Assembly (NCBI RefSeq): GCF_900659615.1
Contig: NZ_CAACUY010000036.1
Coordinates: 1-60,813 of the forward strand
Length of the DNA stretch: 60,813 nt
Reading direction: 5' to 3'
Origin: Actinomadura fibrosa
GTDB taxonomy: Bacteria; Actinomycetota; Actinomycetes; Streptosporangiales; Streptosporangiaceae
A program made the position numbers and the translations under genes. Shown piece after piece: positions 25,631 through 35,094 of the stretch. Every line of letters begins with the position of its first letter. Position 1 is the first letter of the stretch. The notes under the pieces are model-generated. The model made no database searches and was not told where the DNA came from. It saw nothing but the letters and a program-made list of their open reading frames with translations.

Positions 25631-26971
25631 ATGCGGCGCATCCCCCTGACCGGCGCCACCGTCGCCTGCGCCGCCCTCGCGCTGTCGCTGTCCGCCTGCG
25701 GCGGCGATGACGACGGCGGCTCGAAGGGCACCACGGCCGAGGGCCTGCAAGGCCGCGGCCCCATCACGTTCGTGACCGGCAAGGACCGCTCCGGCTACCT
25801 CCAGAAGCAGATCGACAACTGGAACGAGGACCATCCGAACGAGAAGGCCCGGGTCATCGAGCTGCCGGACGAGCCGAACGACCAGCGGCAGCAGATGATC
25901 CAGAACGCCACGACCAAATCCGACGCCTACTCCGTCCTCAACCTCGACGTGGTCTGGACGGCCGAGTTCGCGGCGAACCGGTGGCTGACGCAGCTCCCGA
26001 TGGTCCCGTCCGGCGGGTCCGGCGCGGCGACCGCGAAGGGCGCCGCGATCGACCTGTCGACGATGCTCCCGGCGACCATCGCGACCGGCCAGTACCGCGG
26101 CAAGCTGTACGCGGTGCCGTCGACGTCCGACGCCGGGATGCTCTACTACCGCAAGGACCTGCTGGACAAGGCGGGAATCTCCGCGCCCCCGAAGACGTAC
26201 GCGGAGATGTGGTCCGCGTGCGACAAGGTGAAGAAGCTCCCCGAGGGCAAGGACGTCGACTGCTTCTTCACCGAGGTCAACAAGACCGAGAGCATCACGA
26301 TCAGCGCGGTCGAGGCGATCGGCAGCGCGGGCGGGACGATCGTCGACGCGAGCGGGAAGCCTGCGCTGAACACCCCGGCCGCCAAGCAGGGGCTGGAGTT
26401 CCTCGTCAACGCCCGCAAGGACGGCCGGATGCCGAAGGCGGCGGTCACGCTCGACACCGAGGGCGGGCGCCGCTACTTCCAGTCCGGCAAGCTGCTGTTC
26501 CAGCGGCAGTGGCCGTACCAGTACGCGCTCGCCGACAAGGGCGACGGCTCGTCCAAGGTCGCGGGCAGGTTCGCGGTCGCGCCGCTGCCCGGGCCGAACG
26601 GCCCCGGCGTCGCCAACCTCGGCGGCCACAACCTCGCGATCTCCGCGTTCGCCAAGAACAAGGCGACCTCGCTCGACTTCATCCGGTACCTGACCGGCGA
26701 GCAGTCGCAGCGCGCGAACCTGCTCGCCACCTCGCAGGCCCCGACGGTCGCCGCGCTCTACGACGACCCGGAGATGGTGAAGAAGTTCCCCTACCTGCCG
26801 GTGCTCAAGAGCGCGATCGCGAGCGCCAAGCCGCGTCCGGTCGTCGTGAAGTACGGCGACGTGACCGCCGCGATCCAGGGCTCGGTGTACGACGCGGTCA
26901 CCGGGAGGACGTCCGTCGACCAGGCACTGTCCGGCCTTCAGAGCAAGCTGACGCCATTGACCGCGCAGTGA
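25631..26971 (+). CDS. Sugar ABC transporter substrate-binding lipoprotein (alpha-glucoside type)
   Basis: 446 aa; AAGGAGGA precedes the ATG. The lipobox LSAC places the lipidated Cys at about residue 23, followed by an Asp/Gly linker. It is a family-1 CUT1 binding protein (FVTGKDRSGYLQKQIDNWN, KLYAVPSTSDAGMLYYRKDLL). First gene of SBP-permease-permease-GH13-LacI. Together with the GH13 glucosidase it points to trehalose, maltose or other alpha-glucosides. No ATPase gene is present, as in Streptomyces systems powered by MsiK. Confidence 0.88.
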   Translation: MRRIPLTGATVACAALALSLSACGGDDDGGSKGTTAEGLQGRGPITFVTGKDRSGYLQKQIDNWNEDHPNEKARVIELPDEPNDQRQQMIQNATTKSDAYSVLNLDVVWTAEFAANRWLTQLPMVPSGGSGAATAKGAAIDLSTMLPATIATGQYRGKLYAVPSTSDAGMLYYRKDLLDKAGISAPPKTYAEMWSACDKVKKLPEGKDVDCFFTEVNKTESITISAVEAIGSAGGTIVDASGKPALNTPAAKQGLEFLVNARKDGRMPKAAVTLDTEGGRRYFQSGKLLFQRQWPYQYALADKGDGSSKVAGRFAVAPLPGPNGPGVANLGGHNLAISAFAKNKATSLDFIRYLTGEQSQRANLLATSQAPTVAALYDDPEMVKKFPYLPVLKSAIASAKPRPVVVKYGDVTAAIQGSVYDAVTGRTSVDQALSGLQSKLTPLTAQ

Positions 26972-26985
26972 CCGGTCGGCCAACA

Positions 26986-28020
26986 ATGATCAACATGACG
27001 ACGTACGACGACGCGTCCGCCGCGGCCCCCGCCGCGGCGGACGCCCCGCGCAGGAAGAGGCGGGACGCGCAGGGGACGAGGCAGCTCGCGGCCGTGCTGC
27101 TGTCCCCCACCCTGCTCGTCCTCGGCCTGGTCATCGGCTACCCGGTGCTCGCCGGGTTCCGCGAGTCGCTCTACGCCCGCGGGCAGGGCCTCGACGCCGA
27201 CGGGTTCGTGGTCGAGGGCGAGCGGTTCGTCGGCCTCGACAACTACACCGCGATCTTCAGCGGCGACCGGGCCGACGCGTTCTGGAACGCGTTCTGGAAC
27301 ACCACGTTCTTCACGCTGACCACGGTCGTGCTGGAGACGCTGATCGGCGTGACGATGGCGCTGATCATGCACCAGGCGTTCCGCGGGCGGGCGCTGGTGC
27401 GCGCCAGCATCCTCGTCCCGTGGGCGATCCCCACCGCGATCTCCGGCCTGCTGTGGCGGTGGATCTTCCAGGCGGACGGCGCCGCGAACGCCGTCCTGCG
27501 CCAGGAGATCCTGTGGACCGCCGACGGCTTCCCGGCGAAGATGGCCGTCGTCATCGCCGAGGTGTGGAAGACGTCCCCGTTCATCGGGCTGCTCGTGCTC
27601 GCCGGGCTCCAAATGATCCCGCGCGACGTCTACGAGGCGGCGCGGGTGGACGGCGCCGGAGCGCTCCAGCAGTTCTGGCGGATCACGCTGCCGCTGGTCA
27701 AGCCCGCCCTGCTGGTGGCGGTGCTGTTCCGCATGCTGGACGTGCTGCGGATGTTCGACCTGCCCGCCGTGCTGATCGGCGTCAACCAGAAGTCGGTGGA
27801 GACGCTCACGATGATCGCGTGGTTCGAGGCGTCGAACCTGCGCTACGGGTCCGCCGCGGCGTACGCGACGGTGCTGTTCCTGTACATCGCGCTGATCGCC
27901 TACCTGTTCGTGAAGCTGCTCGGCGCCGACATCATCGGCGAGGCCCGGCAGCAGACGAGGCGGGCGCGGCGGAACCATCCGGTGAAGGGCCGTAGGAAGG
28001 GCGCGGAGGTGGCCGCATGA
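26986..28020 (+). CDS. Sugar ABC transporter permease (MalF type)
   Basis: 344 aa, about six membrane helices after a charged N-terminal stretch. The EAA loop that docks the ATPase is YEAARVDGAGALQQFWRI. The first ATG (26986) and one three codons later are both possible; neither has a strong Shine-Dalgarno. It follows the SBP gene by 14 bases and overlaps the next permease by 4. Confidence 0.88.
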   Translation: MINMTTYDDASAAAPAAADAPRRKRRDAQGTRQLAAVLLSPTLLVLGLVIGYPVLAGFRESLYARGQGLDADGFVVEGERFVGLDNYTAIFSGDRADAFWNAFWNTTFFTLTTVVLETLIGVTMALIMHQAFRGRALVRASILVPWAIPTAISGLLWRWIFQADGAANAVLRQEILWTADGFPAKMAVVIAEVWKTSPFIGLLVLAGLQMIPRDVYEAARVDGAGALQQFWRITLPLVKPALLVAVLFRMLDVLRMFDLPAVLIGVNQKSVETLTMIAWFEASNLRYGSAAAYATVLFLYIALIAYLFVKLLGADIIGEARQQTRRARRNHPVKGRRKGAEVAA

Positions 28021-28847
28021 CCGGGTCGGTGACACGGCGGACGCTGTCCTACCTCGGCATCGCCGCGGTGGCGGCGTACTGCCTCGCGCCGTTCTACTGG
28101 ATGGCGATCTCGGCGTTCCGCCGCCCGCAGGACCAGTTCGACAACTCGCCCGTCCCGGCCCGGTGGTCGTGGGAGAACTTCTCCGCGGTCTTCTCCGGCG
28201 ACAACGGGTTCGGGCGGGCGCTGCTCAACAGCGTCATCGTGGCGGGCTGCACCACCGCCCTCACGCTGATCATCGGGATCTTCACCGCGTACGCGCTGGC
28301 GCGGCTGGAGTTCCGGTTCAAGAACGCCGTGCTCGGCCTGATCATCGCGACCACGATGTTCCCGGGCATCTCCCAGCTCGTCCCGCTGCTGAAGCTGTTC
28401 ACCGACATCAAGTGGATCAACACCTACCAGGCGATGGTGCTGCCGAGCCTCGGCTTCGCGCTGCCGCTGTCGGTGTGGCTGCTCACCGCGTTCTTCCGCC
28501 AGCTCCCGTTCGAGCTGGAGCAGGCCGCGATGGTGGACGGCTGCACGCGCGGCCAGGCGTTCCGCAAGGTCATCGTGCCGCTGGCCGCGCCCGGGGTGTT
28601 CACCACCGCGATCCTCACGTTCATCGCGGCGTGGAACGAGTTCCTCATCGCGCTGTCGATGGTGAACAAGAAGGAGATGCAGACCGCCACCGTGGCGATC
28701 TCCAAGTTCACCGGCGTGTCCGGCTTCGACCAGCCGTTCGGCACGCAGATGGCGGCGGGCGTGATCGTCACCGTGCCGCTGCTCGTGGTGGTGCTGGTAT
28801 TCCAGCGCCGGATCGTGGCGGGTCTCACCGCCGGAGGAGTCAAGTAG
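28017..28847 (+). CDS. Sugar ABC transporter permease (MalG type)
   Basis: 276 aa, six membrane helices. The EAA loop is EQAAMVDGCTRGQAFRKVIV. The ATG overlaps the stop of the first permease (ATGA). Paired subunit of the CUT1 importer; the N-terminus begins directly with the first helix, as usual for MalG-like proteins. Confidence 0.9.
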   Translation: MTGSVTRRTLSYLGIAAVAAYCLAPFYWMAISAFRRPQDQFDNSPVPARWSWENFSAVFSGDNGFGRALLNSVIVAGCTTALTLIIGIFTAYALARLEFRFKNAVLGLIIATTMFPGISQLVPLLKLFTDIKWINTYQAMVLPSLGFALPLSVWLLTAFFRQLPFELEQAAMVDGCTRGQAFRKVIVPLAAPGVFTTAILTFIAAWNEFLIALSMVNKKEMQTATVAISKFTGVSGFDQPFGTQMAAGVIVTVPLLVVVLVFQRRIVAGLTAGGVK

Positions 28848-28905
28848 CACCGCGCGCCCGGGTACGACGCTCCCGTCCTACCCGCTTCCGACCCGAAGGA
28901 CGTTC

Positions 28906-30549
28906 ATGACGCAGGACACCCTCGCCGTTCCCGCCGCACGCGGTTCCGCCGGGGACGCCACCCGCTGGTGGCGCGACGCCGTCATCTACCAGGTGTACGT
29001 GCGCAGCTTCGCCGACTCCAGCGGCGACGGCGTCGGCGACCTGCCGGGCATCAGGGCCCGGCTCTCCTACCTCGCGGGGCTCGGCGTCGACGCGGTCTGG
29101 CTGACGCCGTTCTACGTGTCGCCGATGGCCGACTTCGGCTACGACGTGGCGGACTACCGCGACGTCGACCCGATGTTCGGCACCCTCGCCGACGCCCGCG
29201 GGCTCGTCGAGGACGCGCACGCCCACGGCCTGCGCGTCATCGTGGACGTGGTCCCGAACCACACGTCCGACCGGCACGCCTGGTTCCAGGCCGCGCTCGC
29301 CGCCGCGCCCGGCTCCCCCGAGCGCGCGCGGTACGTCTTCCGGGACGGGAAGGGCCCGGACGGCGCCGAACCGCCCAACGACTGGGAGTCGGTGTTCGGC
29401 GGACCCGCCTGGACGCGGCTGCCGGACGGGCAGTGGTACCTGCACCTGTTCGCGCCGCAGCAGCCCGACCTGAACTGGGAGAACCCCGAGGTCCACGCCG
29501 AGTTCGAGGACATCCTGCGGTTCTGGCTCGACCTCGGCGTGGACGGCTTCCGGGTGGACGTCGCGCACGGCATGGCGAAGGCGCCCGGCCTGCCGGACGT
29601 CGGCCACGCCGGCCAGGTCGAGATGCTCGGCACGGCCGTCCTGCCGTACTTCGACCAGGACGCCGTCCACGACGTCCACCGGGCGTGGCGGCGGCTCCTC
29701 GACTCCTACGACGGGGAGCGGATCGCCGTCGCGGAGGCGTGGGCGCCGACGCCCGAGCGGCTCGCGCGCTACACCCGCCCGGACGAGCTGCACCAGGCGT
29801 TCAACTTCCACTACCTGACCGCGCCGTGGAACGCGTCCCGGATGCGGGACGTCATCGAGGAGACCCTCCGCACCGCCGGGGAGGTCGGTGCGCCCGCCAC
29901 CTGGGTGCTGTCGAACCACGACGTCAAGCGGCACGTCACCCGGTACGGCGGCGGCCCCGGCGGGCTGCGCCGCGCCCGCGCCGCCGCGCTGCTGACGCTC
30001 GCGCTGCCCGGCTCGGCGTACGTCTACCAGGGCGAGGAGCTCGGCCTGCCGGAGGTCCTCGACCTGCCGGAGGAGTTCCAGATGGACCCGCAGCGCGAGC
30101 GCGGCGCCGACTCCGGCCGGGACGGCTGCCGCGTCCCGATGCCGTGGGAGGGCGACGAGCCGCCGTTCGGGTTCGGCCCGAACGCCGCGACGTGGCTGCC
30201 GATCCCGCCGGCCTGGCGGGACCTGACCGTCGCCGCGCAGTCGGCGGACCCGGACTCGATGCTCGCGCTGTACCGGGAGGCGCTGCGCGTGCGGCGAGAG
30301 CATCCCGCGCTCGGCGACGGGACGCTGCGCTGGCTGGTCGGCCCGCCGGGCACACTGTTCTTCGTCCGGGAGACCTCCCCCGACGGCACCGGCCGGTCCC
30401 TCGCGTGCGCCGTGAACATGGGCGACCGCACGGTCCGGATCCCCGTTCGCGGGGCGCCGCTCCTCGCGAGCGGGCCGGTCCGCGCGGACGGCGACTGCGT
30501 CGCGTTGCCCCCGGACACCGCACTGTGGTGGGACGCCGAGGAGAGATAA
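28906..30549 (+). CDS. GH13 alpha-glucosidase
   Basis: 547 aa, cytoplasmic (no signal). The GH13 conserved regions are all present: DVVPNHTS (I), GFRVDVAHGM with the nucleophile Asp (II), IAVAEAW with the acid/base Glu (III), LSNHDVKRHVTRYG (IV) and QPDLNW (V). It resembles oligo-1,6-/alpha-1,4-glucosidases encoded with alpha-glucoside importers. It would split the imported disaccharide into glucose, which the local glk could phosphorylate. AAGGA lies upstream of the ATG. Confidence 0.9.
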   Translation: MTQDTLAVPAARGSAGDATRWWRDAVIYQVYVRSFADSSGDGVGDLPGIRARLSYLAGLGVDAVWLTPFYVSPMADFGYDVADYRDVDPMFGTLADARGLVEDAHAHGLRVIVDVVPNHTSDRHAWFQAALAAAPGSPERARYVFRDGKGPDGAEPPNDWESVFGGPAWTRLPDGQWYLHLFAPQQPDLNWENPEVHAEFEDILRFWLDLGVDGFRVDVAHGMAKAPGLPDVGHAGQVEMLGTAVLPYFDQDAVHDVHRAWRRLLDSYDGERIAVAEAWAPTPERLARYTRPDELHQAFNFHYLTAPWNASRMRDVIEETLRTAGEVGAPATWVLSNHDVKRHVTRYGGGPGGLRRARAAALLTLALPGSAYVYQGEELGLPEVLDLPEEFQMDPQRERGADSGRDGCRVPMPWEGDEPPFGFGPNAATWLPIPPAWRDLTVAAQSADPDSMLALYREALRVRREHPALGDGTLRWLVGPPGTLFFVRETSPDGTGRSLACAVNMGDRTVRIPVRGAPLLASGPVRADGDCVALPPDTALWWDAEER

Positions 30550-30550
30550 C

Positions 30551-31606
30551 TTGAAACCCATGACGACGCGCCTGGCGGACATCGCCGCCCACGCCGGGGT
30601 GAGCGAGGCGACGGTGAGCCGGGTCCTCAACGGCAAGCCGGGCGTGTCCCCGACCACGCGCCAGGCGGTGCTGACCGCCCTGGACGTGCTGGGCTACGAG
30701 CGCCCGGCCCGGCTGCGCCAGCAGCGGGCCGGGCTGATCGGGCTCATCATCCCCGAGCTCACCAACCCCATCTTCCCGGCGTTCGCCGAGGTCATCGAGA
30801 GCGCGCTGGCCCGGCACGGGTACATGGCGGTGCTGTGCTCGCAGGCGCCGGGCGGCGTCGCCGAGGACGAGTACATCGAGATGCTGCTGGAGCGCGGCGT
30901 CGCCGGGATCATCTTCGTGAACGGGCTGCACGCCAACGCGCGCTCCGACCGCGCCCGGTACCGGCGGCTGCTGGAGCAGGCGCTGCCGATCGTCCTGATC
31001 AACGGGTACCGCGCCGACATCGACGCGCCGTTCATCTCCAACGACGACGTCGCGTCGCTGGAGGCGGCGGTCGCGCATCTGGCCGCAATGGGCCACCGGC
31101 GGATCGGGCTCGCGATCGGCCAGGACGTGTACGTGCCGACGCGGCGCAAGACCGAGGGGTTCCGGCGCGGGATGGCGGCGCACACCGGTCTCCCGCCGGA
31201 CGAGGTCGACGCGCTCGTCGTCAACACGATGTACACGGTCGAGGGCGGGCAGGCGGCGGCGTCCCGGCTGCTCGACGCGGGCTGCACCGCGATCTGCGGC
31301 GGCAACGACATCATGGCGCTCGGCGCGATCCGCGCGGCGCGGGCGCGTGGCCTGCGGGTCCCCGAGGACGTGTCCGTCACCGGCATGGACGACTCGCTGC
31401 TCACCGCCTACCTCGACCCGCCGCTGACGACCGTCCGGCAGTCGGTGCGGGAGATGTCCATGGCCGCGGTCAGCACGGTCCTGGACGAGATCCGCGGCGC
31501 CCCCGCGCCCCGCACCGAGCTGCTGTTCCGGCCCGAGCTGGTCGTCCGGCGGTCCACCGCGCCGGCGCCCGCCGCGGCGCGGCTGACGCCCGTCAGCGAG
31601 GCCTGA
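30551..31606 (+). CDS. LacI-family regulator of the alpha-glucoside operon
   Basis: 351 aa. The N-terminal LacI HTH is RLADIAAHAGVSEATVSRVL with hinge LGYERPARLRQQ, followed by a periplasmic-binding-like sensor domain (GLIIPELTNPIFPAF, TGMDDSLLTAYLDPPLTT). I prefer TTG 30551, with GAGGAG seven bases upstream, over ATG 30560, which is too far from it. It is one base from the GH13 stop. Probably represses the upstream operon through the 25508-25528 palindrome. Confidence 0.88.
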   Translation: MKPMTTRLADIAAHAGVSEATVSRVLNGKPGVSPTTRQAVLTALDVLGYERPARLRQQRAGLIGLIIPELTNPIFPAFAEVIESALARHGYMAVLCSQAPGGVAEDEYIEMLLERGVAGIIFVNGLHANARSDRARYRRLLEQALPIVLINGYRADIDAPFISNDDVASLEAAVAHLAAMGHRRIGLAIGQDVYVPTRRKTEGFRRGMAAHTGLPPDEVDALVVNTMYTVEGGQAAASRLLDAGCTAICGGNDIMALGAIRAARARGLRVPEDVSVTGMDDSLLTAYLDPPLTTVRQSVREMSMAAVSTVLDEIRGAPAPRTELLFRPELVVRRSTAPAPAAARLTPVSEA

Positions 31607-31667
31607 GGGAGACCTGAGGAGGGGCCCGGGGGCGCCGCCTTTCAGGTAACGGTTGGGTTTCGGCGCA

Positions 31668-31714
31668 TTGACAGTGACCCGGCTCACGGTCTTCCATTCG
31701 TGGGAGCGCTCCCA
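31668..31714 (+). promoter_or_regulatory. cebE promoter with a perfect CebR operator
   Basis: TGGGAGCGCTCCCA at 31701-31714 is the exact 14-bp CebR operator known from Streptomyces cellulose-utilisation genes. A perfect -35 box TTGACA is at 31668-31673; the expected -10 position (about 31691-31696) is poorly conserved (TTCCAT-like). The operator therefore covers the predicted transcription start, so a bound repressor would block the promoter. Confidence 0.85.
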
Positions 31715-31759
31715 CACACATCCCACCCACGGCACGACACGACCTGAGAGGGGTCCGCG

Positions 31760-33064
31760 ATGAGGGCCATCATGCGGCGCGGACTGAGCACGGCGATGGC
31801 GGCGATGCTCGTCGGCGGCCTCGCGGCCGCCTGCGGCGGGGACGACGACGGCGACGACAGCGGCTCCGGGCCGGTCTCGCTCACCGTCGACGTCTTCGGC
31901 GAGTTCGGCTACGACCAGCTCTACAAGCAGTACGAGGCGTCCCACCCCAATGTGAAGATCAAGCAGCGGAAGGTCTCCACGCTCGACGAGTACAAGCCGC
32001 GCATCCAGCAGTGGATCGCGACGGGCAGCGGCGCCGGCGACGTCGTCGCGCTGGAGGAGGGCATCCTGCCCCTCTACATGCAGCAGAGCTCGAAGTTCCT
32101 GAACCTCTTCGACTACGGCGGCAAGGACCTCCAGGGCAACTTCCTGCCGTGGAAGTGGCAGATGGGCGTCACCCCGGACGGCAAGCAGCTCGTCGGCCTC
32201 GGCACCGACATCGGGCCCCTCGGCATGTGCTACCGCAAGGACCTGTTCAAGAAGGCGGGGCTGCCGACCGACCGCACCGAGGTCGGCAAGCTCTGGACGA
32301 CGTGGGACGCGTTCCTGTCGACCGGGCAGAAGTTCCAGCAGAAGGTGCCCGGCACCAAGTGGCTGGACGGCCCGACCGCCGTGCTGCGCGCGACCGTTCT
32401 GCAGAACGCCGGGAACGGCCCCGGCTACAGCTACTTCGACAAGAGCAACAACCTCGTCTTCGACAGCAACCCCGCGGTCAAGCAGGCCTACGACACGGCG
32501 CTGAAGTTCGAGCAGGCCAAGCTCACCGCCGACATGTCGATCTTCACGCCGCCGTGGCAGACGGCGCTCAAGCGGGACACCTTCGCCACGCTGCCCTGCC
32601 CGTCCTGGATGCTCGGCGGCATCGAGGAGTTCTCCGGCGACTACGGCAAGGGGAAGTGGGACGTCGCCGCGACGCCCGGCGGCAGCGGCTACTGGGGCGG
32701 CTCGTGGCTCGCCGTCCCGAAGCAGACCAAGCACGCGAAGGAGGCCGCGGAGCTCGCGAAGTTCCTGTCCTCGCCGCAGGGCCAGGTGGGCGCCTACAAG
32801 GACAAGAACACCTTCCCGTCCTCGCCGCAGGCCGCGAAGGACCCGGCGGTCGCGGGCGCGAAGAGCGCCTACTTCAGCGACGCCCCGACCGGCCAGATCT
32901 TCGGTGACATGGCCGCCCAGGTGAAGCCCGTCTACCTCGGCCCGAAGAACGAGGACGTCCGGCAGGCGGTCGAGAACGTCCTGATCTCGGTCGGCCAGGG
33001 CAAGACCAAGCCGGAGGACGCCTGGAGCAAGGCCGTCGACGAGGCGAAGAAGGCCGCCCGGTAA
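31760..33064 (+). CDS. cebE: Cello-oligosaccharide-binding lipoprotein
   Basis: 434 aa. The signal ends LAAACGG (lipidated Cys), then an Asp/Gly linker. CUT1 binding protein (GEFGYDQLYKQYEASHPNVKI, GTDIGPLGMCYRKDLFKKAGLP). Start ATG with AGAGGGGT upstream; another ATG lies four codons in. The CebR box just upstream and the cebF-cebG-bglC-cebR order downstream identify it as cebE. The exact sugar (cellobiose to longer cellodextrins) is not decided by sequence. Confidence 0.9.
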   Translation: MRAIMRRGLSTAMAAMLVGGLAAACGGDDDGDDSGSGPVSLTVDVFGEFGYDQLYKQYEASHPNVKIKQRKVSTLDEYKPRIQQWIATGSGAGDVVALEEGILPLYMQQSSKFLNLFDYGGKDLQGNFLPWKWQMGVTPDGKQLVGLGTDIGPLGMCYRKDLFKKAGLPTDRTEVGKLWTTWDAFLSTGQKFQQKVPGTKWLDGPTAVLRATVLQNAGNGPGYSYFDKSNNLVFDSNPAVKQAYDTALKFEQAKLTADMSIFTPPWQTALKRDTFATLPCPSWMLGGIEEFSGDYGKGKWDVAATPGGSGYWGGSWLAVPKQTKHAKEAAELAKFLSSPQGQVGAYKDKNTFPSSPQAAKDPAVAGAKSAYFSDAPTGQIFGDMAAQVKPVYLGPKNEDVRQAVENVLISVGQGKTKPEDAWSKAVDEAKKAAR

Positions 33065-33103
33065 CGAAGCCTGCGTTTCCCGGCGACCCCGGGCCGCGCG
33101 ACC

Positions 33104-33150
33104 ACGGCGGCGGCGCCGCGCTCCTACCTCCCGGCGGGCGCCGCCGCCGT
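33104..33150 (+). terminator. Intra-operon stem-loop between cebE and cebF
   Basis: Perfect 14-bp inverted repeat, 33104-33117 (ACGGCGGCGGCGCC) and 33137-33150, loop 19 bases. It lies in the 153-base cebE-cebF spacer. Such structures behind a binding-protein gene commonly attenuate the transcript or protect its 3' end, so that more binding protein than permease is made. Confidence 0.65.
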
Positions 33151-33217
33151 TCCCCCAAGCACCGACCTCCGGCGCGCTCGCCCCACCCCCGAGCGCTCCG
33201 CCCTGGAAAGGAGGCGC

Positions 33218-34204
33218 ATGACCACCGATCTGCGCCCCAGCCGGAACGGCCCGCAGGCCGCGCCGGCGCAGCCCCCGCCCCGGCGGCGTCCGGCGTGGCG
33301 GGCCCGGCTGGCGAGGCTCGACGTCAAGGGCGCCCCGTACGCCTTCATCTCGCCGTTCTACATCGTCTTCCTGATCTTCGGCGCGTTCCCGCTCGTCTAC
33401 ACGCTCTGGGTCTCCCTGCACGACTGGGAGCTGGCCTCGGGCAAGCGCGAGTGGGTCGGCCTCGACAACTACGACTACCTGCTGTCCGACCCGGACTTCT
33501 GGCACGCGACGGTCAACACGCTCGGCATCTTCGTCGTGGCGACCGTCCCGCAGCTGCTCGTCGCGCTGTTCGTCGCGAACGCGCTGAACCGGCGGATGCG
33601 GATGCCGACGCTGTTCCGGATCGGGATGGTCGCGCCGCTGGTCACCTCGACCGCCGCGGTCGCGATCGTGTTCACCCAGCTCTTCGACCACGACTTCGGC
33701 TTCGTCAACTGGGCGCTCGGGCTGGTCGGCATCGGCAAGATCGACTGGTCGGTGAGCCGCGGCTGGTCGTGGATCGCGATCGCCGCGATGGTGAACTGGC
33801 GCTGGATCGGCTACAACGCGCTGATCTACCTGGCCGCCATGCAGGCGATCCCCAAGGACCTGTACGAGGCCGCCGCGATCGACGGGGCGTCCCGGATCCG
33901 GCAGTTCTGGCAGATCACCGTGCCGATGCTGCGCCCCACGATCATCTTCACGGTGATCATCTCGACGATCGGCGGGCTCCAGCTGTTCACCGAGCCCGTG
34001 CTGTTCAGCGTCGGCACGCCGAACAAGATGGACGGCGGCTCGCTGCACCAGTTCCAGACCATCACGATGTACATGTTCGACAACGCCTTCGGCCACGACC
34101 GGTACGGCTACGGCGCCACGATCGCGTGGGCGCTGTTCGTGATGATCATTGTCTTCTCTCTGATCAACTTCGCGTTCGTGCGCCGCGCGGGAGGCACCAA
34201 GTGA
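33218..34204 (+). CDS. cebF: Cello-oligosaccharide ABC transporter permease
   Basis: 328 aa; AAAGGAGG lies upstream of the ATG. Six helices follow a Pro/Arg-rich cytoplasmic tail. The EAA loop is [19 protein letters not shown]. It precedes cebG with a 4-base overlap (GTGA). MalF-type half of the importer served by cebE. Confidence 0.9.
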   Translation: MTTDLRPSRNGPQAAPAQPPPRRRPAWRARLARLDVKGAPYAFISPFYIVFLIFGAFPLVYTLWVSLHDWELASGKREWVGLDNYDYLLSDPDFWHATVNTLGIFVVATVPQLLVALFVANALNRRMRMPTLFRIGMVAPLVTSTAAVAIVFTQLFDHDFGFVNWALGLVGIGKIDWSVSRGWSWIAIAAMVNWRWIGYNALIYLAAMQAIPKDLYEAAAIDGASRIRQFWQITVPMLRPTIIFTVIISTIGGLQLFTEPVLFSVGTPNKMDGGSLHQFQTITMYMFDNAFGHDRYGYGATIAWALFVMIIVFSLINFAFVRRAGGTK

Positions 34205-35094
34205 CCACGCTCCTCGCCCGTCCCGGCACCGAGGGGCGGCACGGGCGCCGCCGCGAGGGCCGCTTCCGCGGCCTGTGGGAGGCCAGCCCGCTCACCTACC
34301 TGACGCTCGTCGTCGCGGTGGCGCTGTCGGTCTTCCCGATCTACTGGATGATCGTCGTCGCGACCCGCACCAACGACGTCGTCGCGGACGTCCCGCCGCC
34401 GGTGCTCCCGGGCGGCCACCTCGGCGACAACGTCGGCCGGCTGTTCGACAACCCCGACGCCTACTTCGCCAAGGGCCTGCTGAACTCCGCGATCGCCTCG
34501 TCCGCGGTGACGGTCTCGACGGTGTTCTTCGCCTCGCTCGCCGGGTTCGCGTTCGCCAAGCTCCGCTTCCGCGGCAAGAACGCCCTGCTCCTCACGATCA
34601 TCGCGACCATGATGATCCCGGTGCAGATGGGCATCATCCCGCTCTACATGATCATGGTGAAGCTGGGCTGGCAGAACCACCTCCAGGCGGTGATCGTCCC
34701 GTTCCTCGTGACCGGGTTCGGCGTGTTCATGATGCGGCAGTACGCCGACCAGGCCGTCCCGGACGAGCTGATCGAGGCCGCCCGCGTGGACGGCTGCACG
34801 ACGTTCGGCATCTACTGGCGCGTCGTGCTGCCCGCGCTGCGCCCCGCCGCGGGCGTCCTCGGCCTGTTCACGTTCATGCAGACCTGGAACGAGTTCATGT
34901 GGCCGCTGGCGGTGCTCAACCCGGAGAACCCGACCGTCCAGCTGTCCATCAACAACCTCGCGAACGCCTACTTCAAGGACTACACGCTCATGTTCGCCGG
35001 CACCACGCTGGCGATCCTGCCGCTGCTCGTCGTGTTCATCGTGTTCGGCCGCCAGATCATCGGCGGAATCATGGAAGGTGCGGTGAAGGCGTGA
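34201..35094 (+). CDS. cebG: Cello-oligosaccharide ABC transporter permease
   Basis: 297 aa from GTG overlapping the cebF stop. MalG-type, six helices, with EAA loop [19 protein letters not shown]. Its stop overlaps the bglC start (GTGA). No ATP-binding gene follows, as in Streptomyces, where MsiK energises Ceb transport. Confidence 0.9.
   Translation: MTTLLARPGTEGRHGRRREGRFRGLWEASPLTYLTLVVAVALSVFPIYWMIVVATRTNDVVADVPPPVLPGGHLGDNVGRLFDNPDAYFAKGLLNSAIASSAVTVSTVFFASLAGFAFAKLRFRGKNALLLTIIATMMIPVQMGIIPLYMIMVKLGWQNHLQAVIVPFLVTGFGVFMMRQYADQAVPDELIEAARVDGCTTFGIYWRVVLPALRPAAGVLGLFTFMQTWNEFMWPLAVLNPENPTVQLSINNLANAYFKDYTLMFAGTTLAILPLLVVFIVFGRQIIGGIMEGAVKA

Noticed and set aside
29936..34096. A roughly 1390-codon open frame on the minus strand under the GH13, LacI and ceb genes
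   Set aside because: Antisense to well-supported genes, low complexity, no start signal; a GC-bias artefact.
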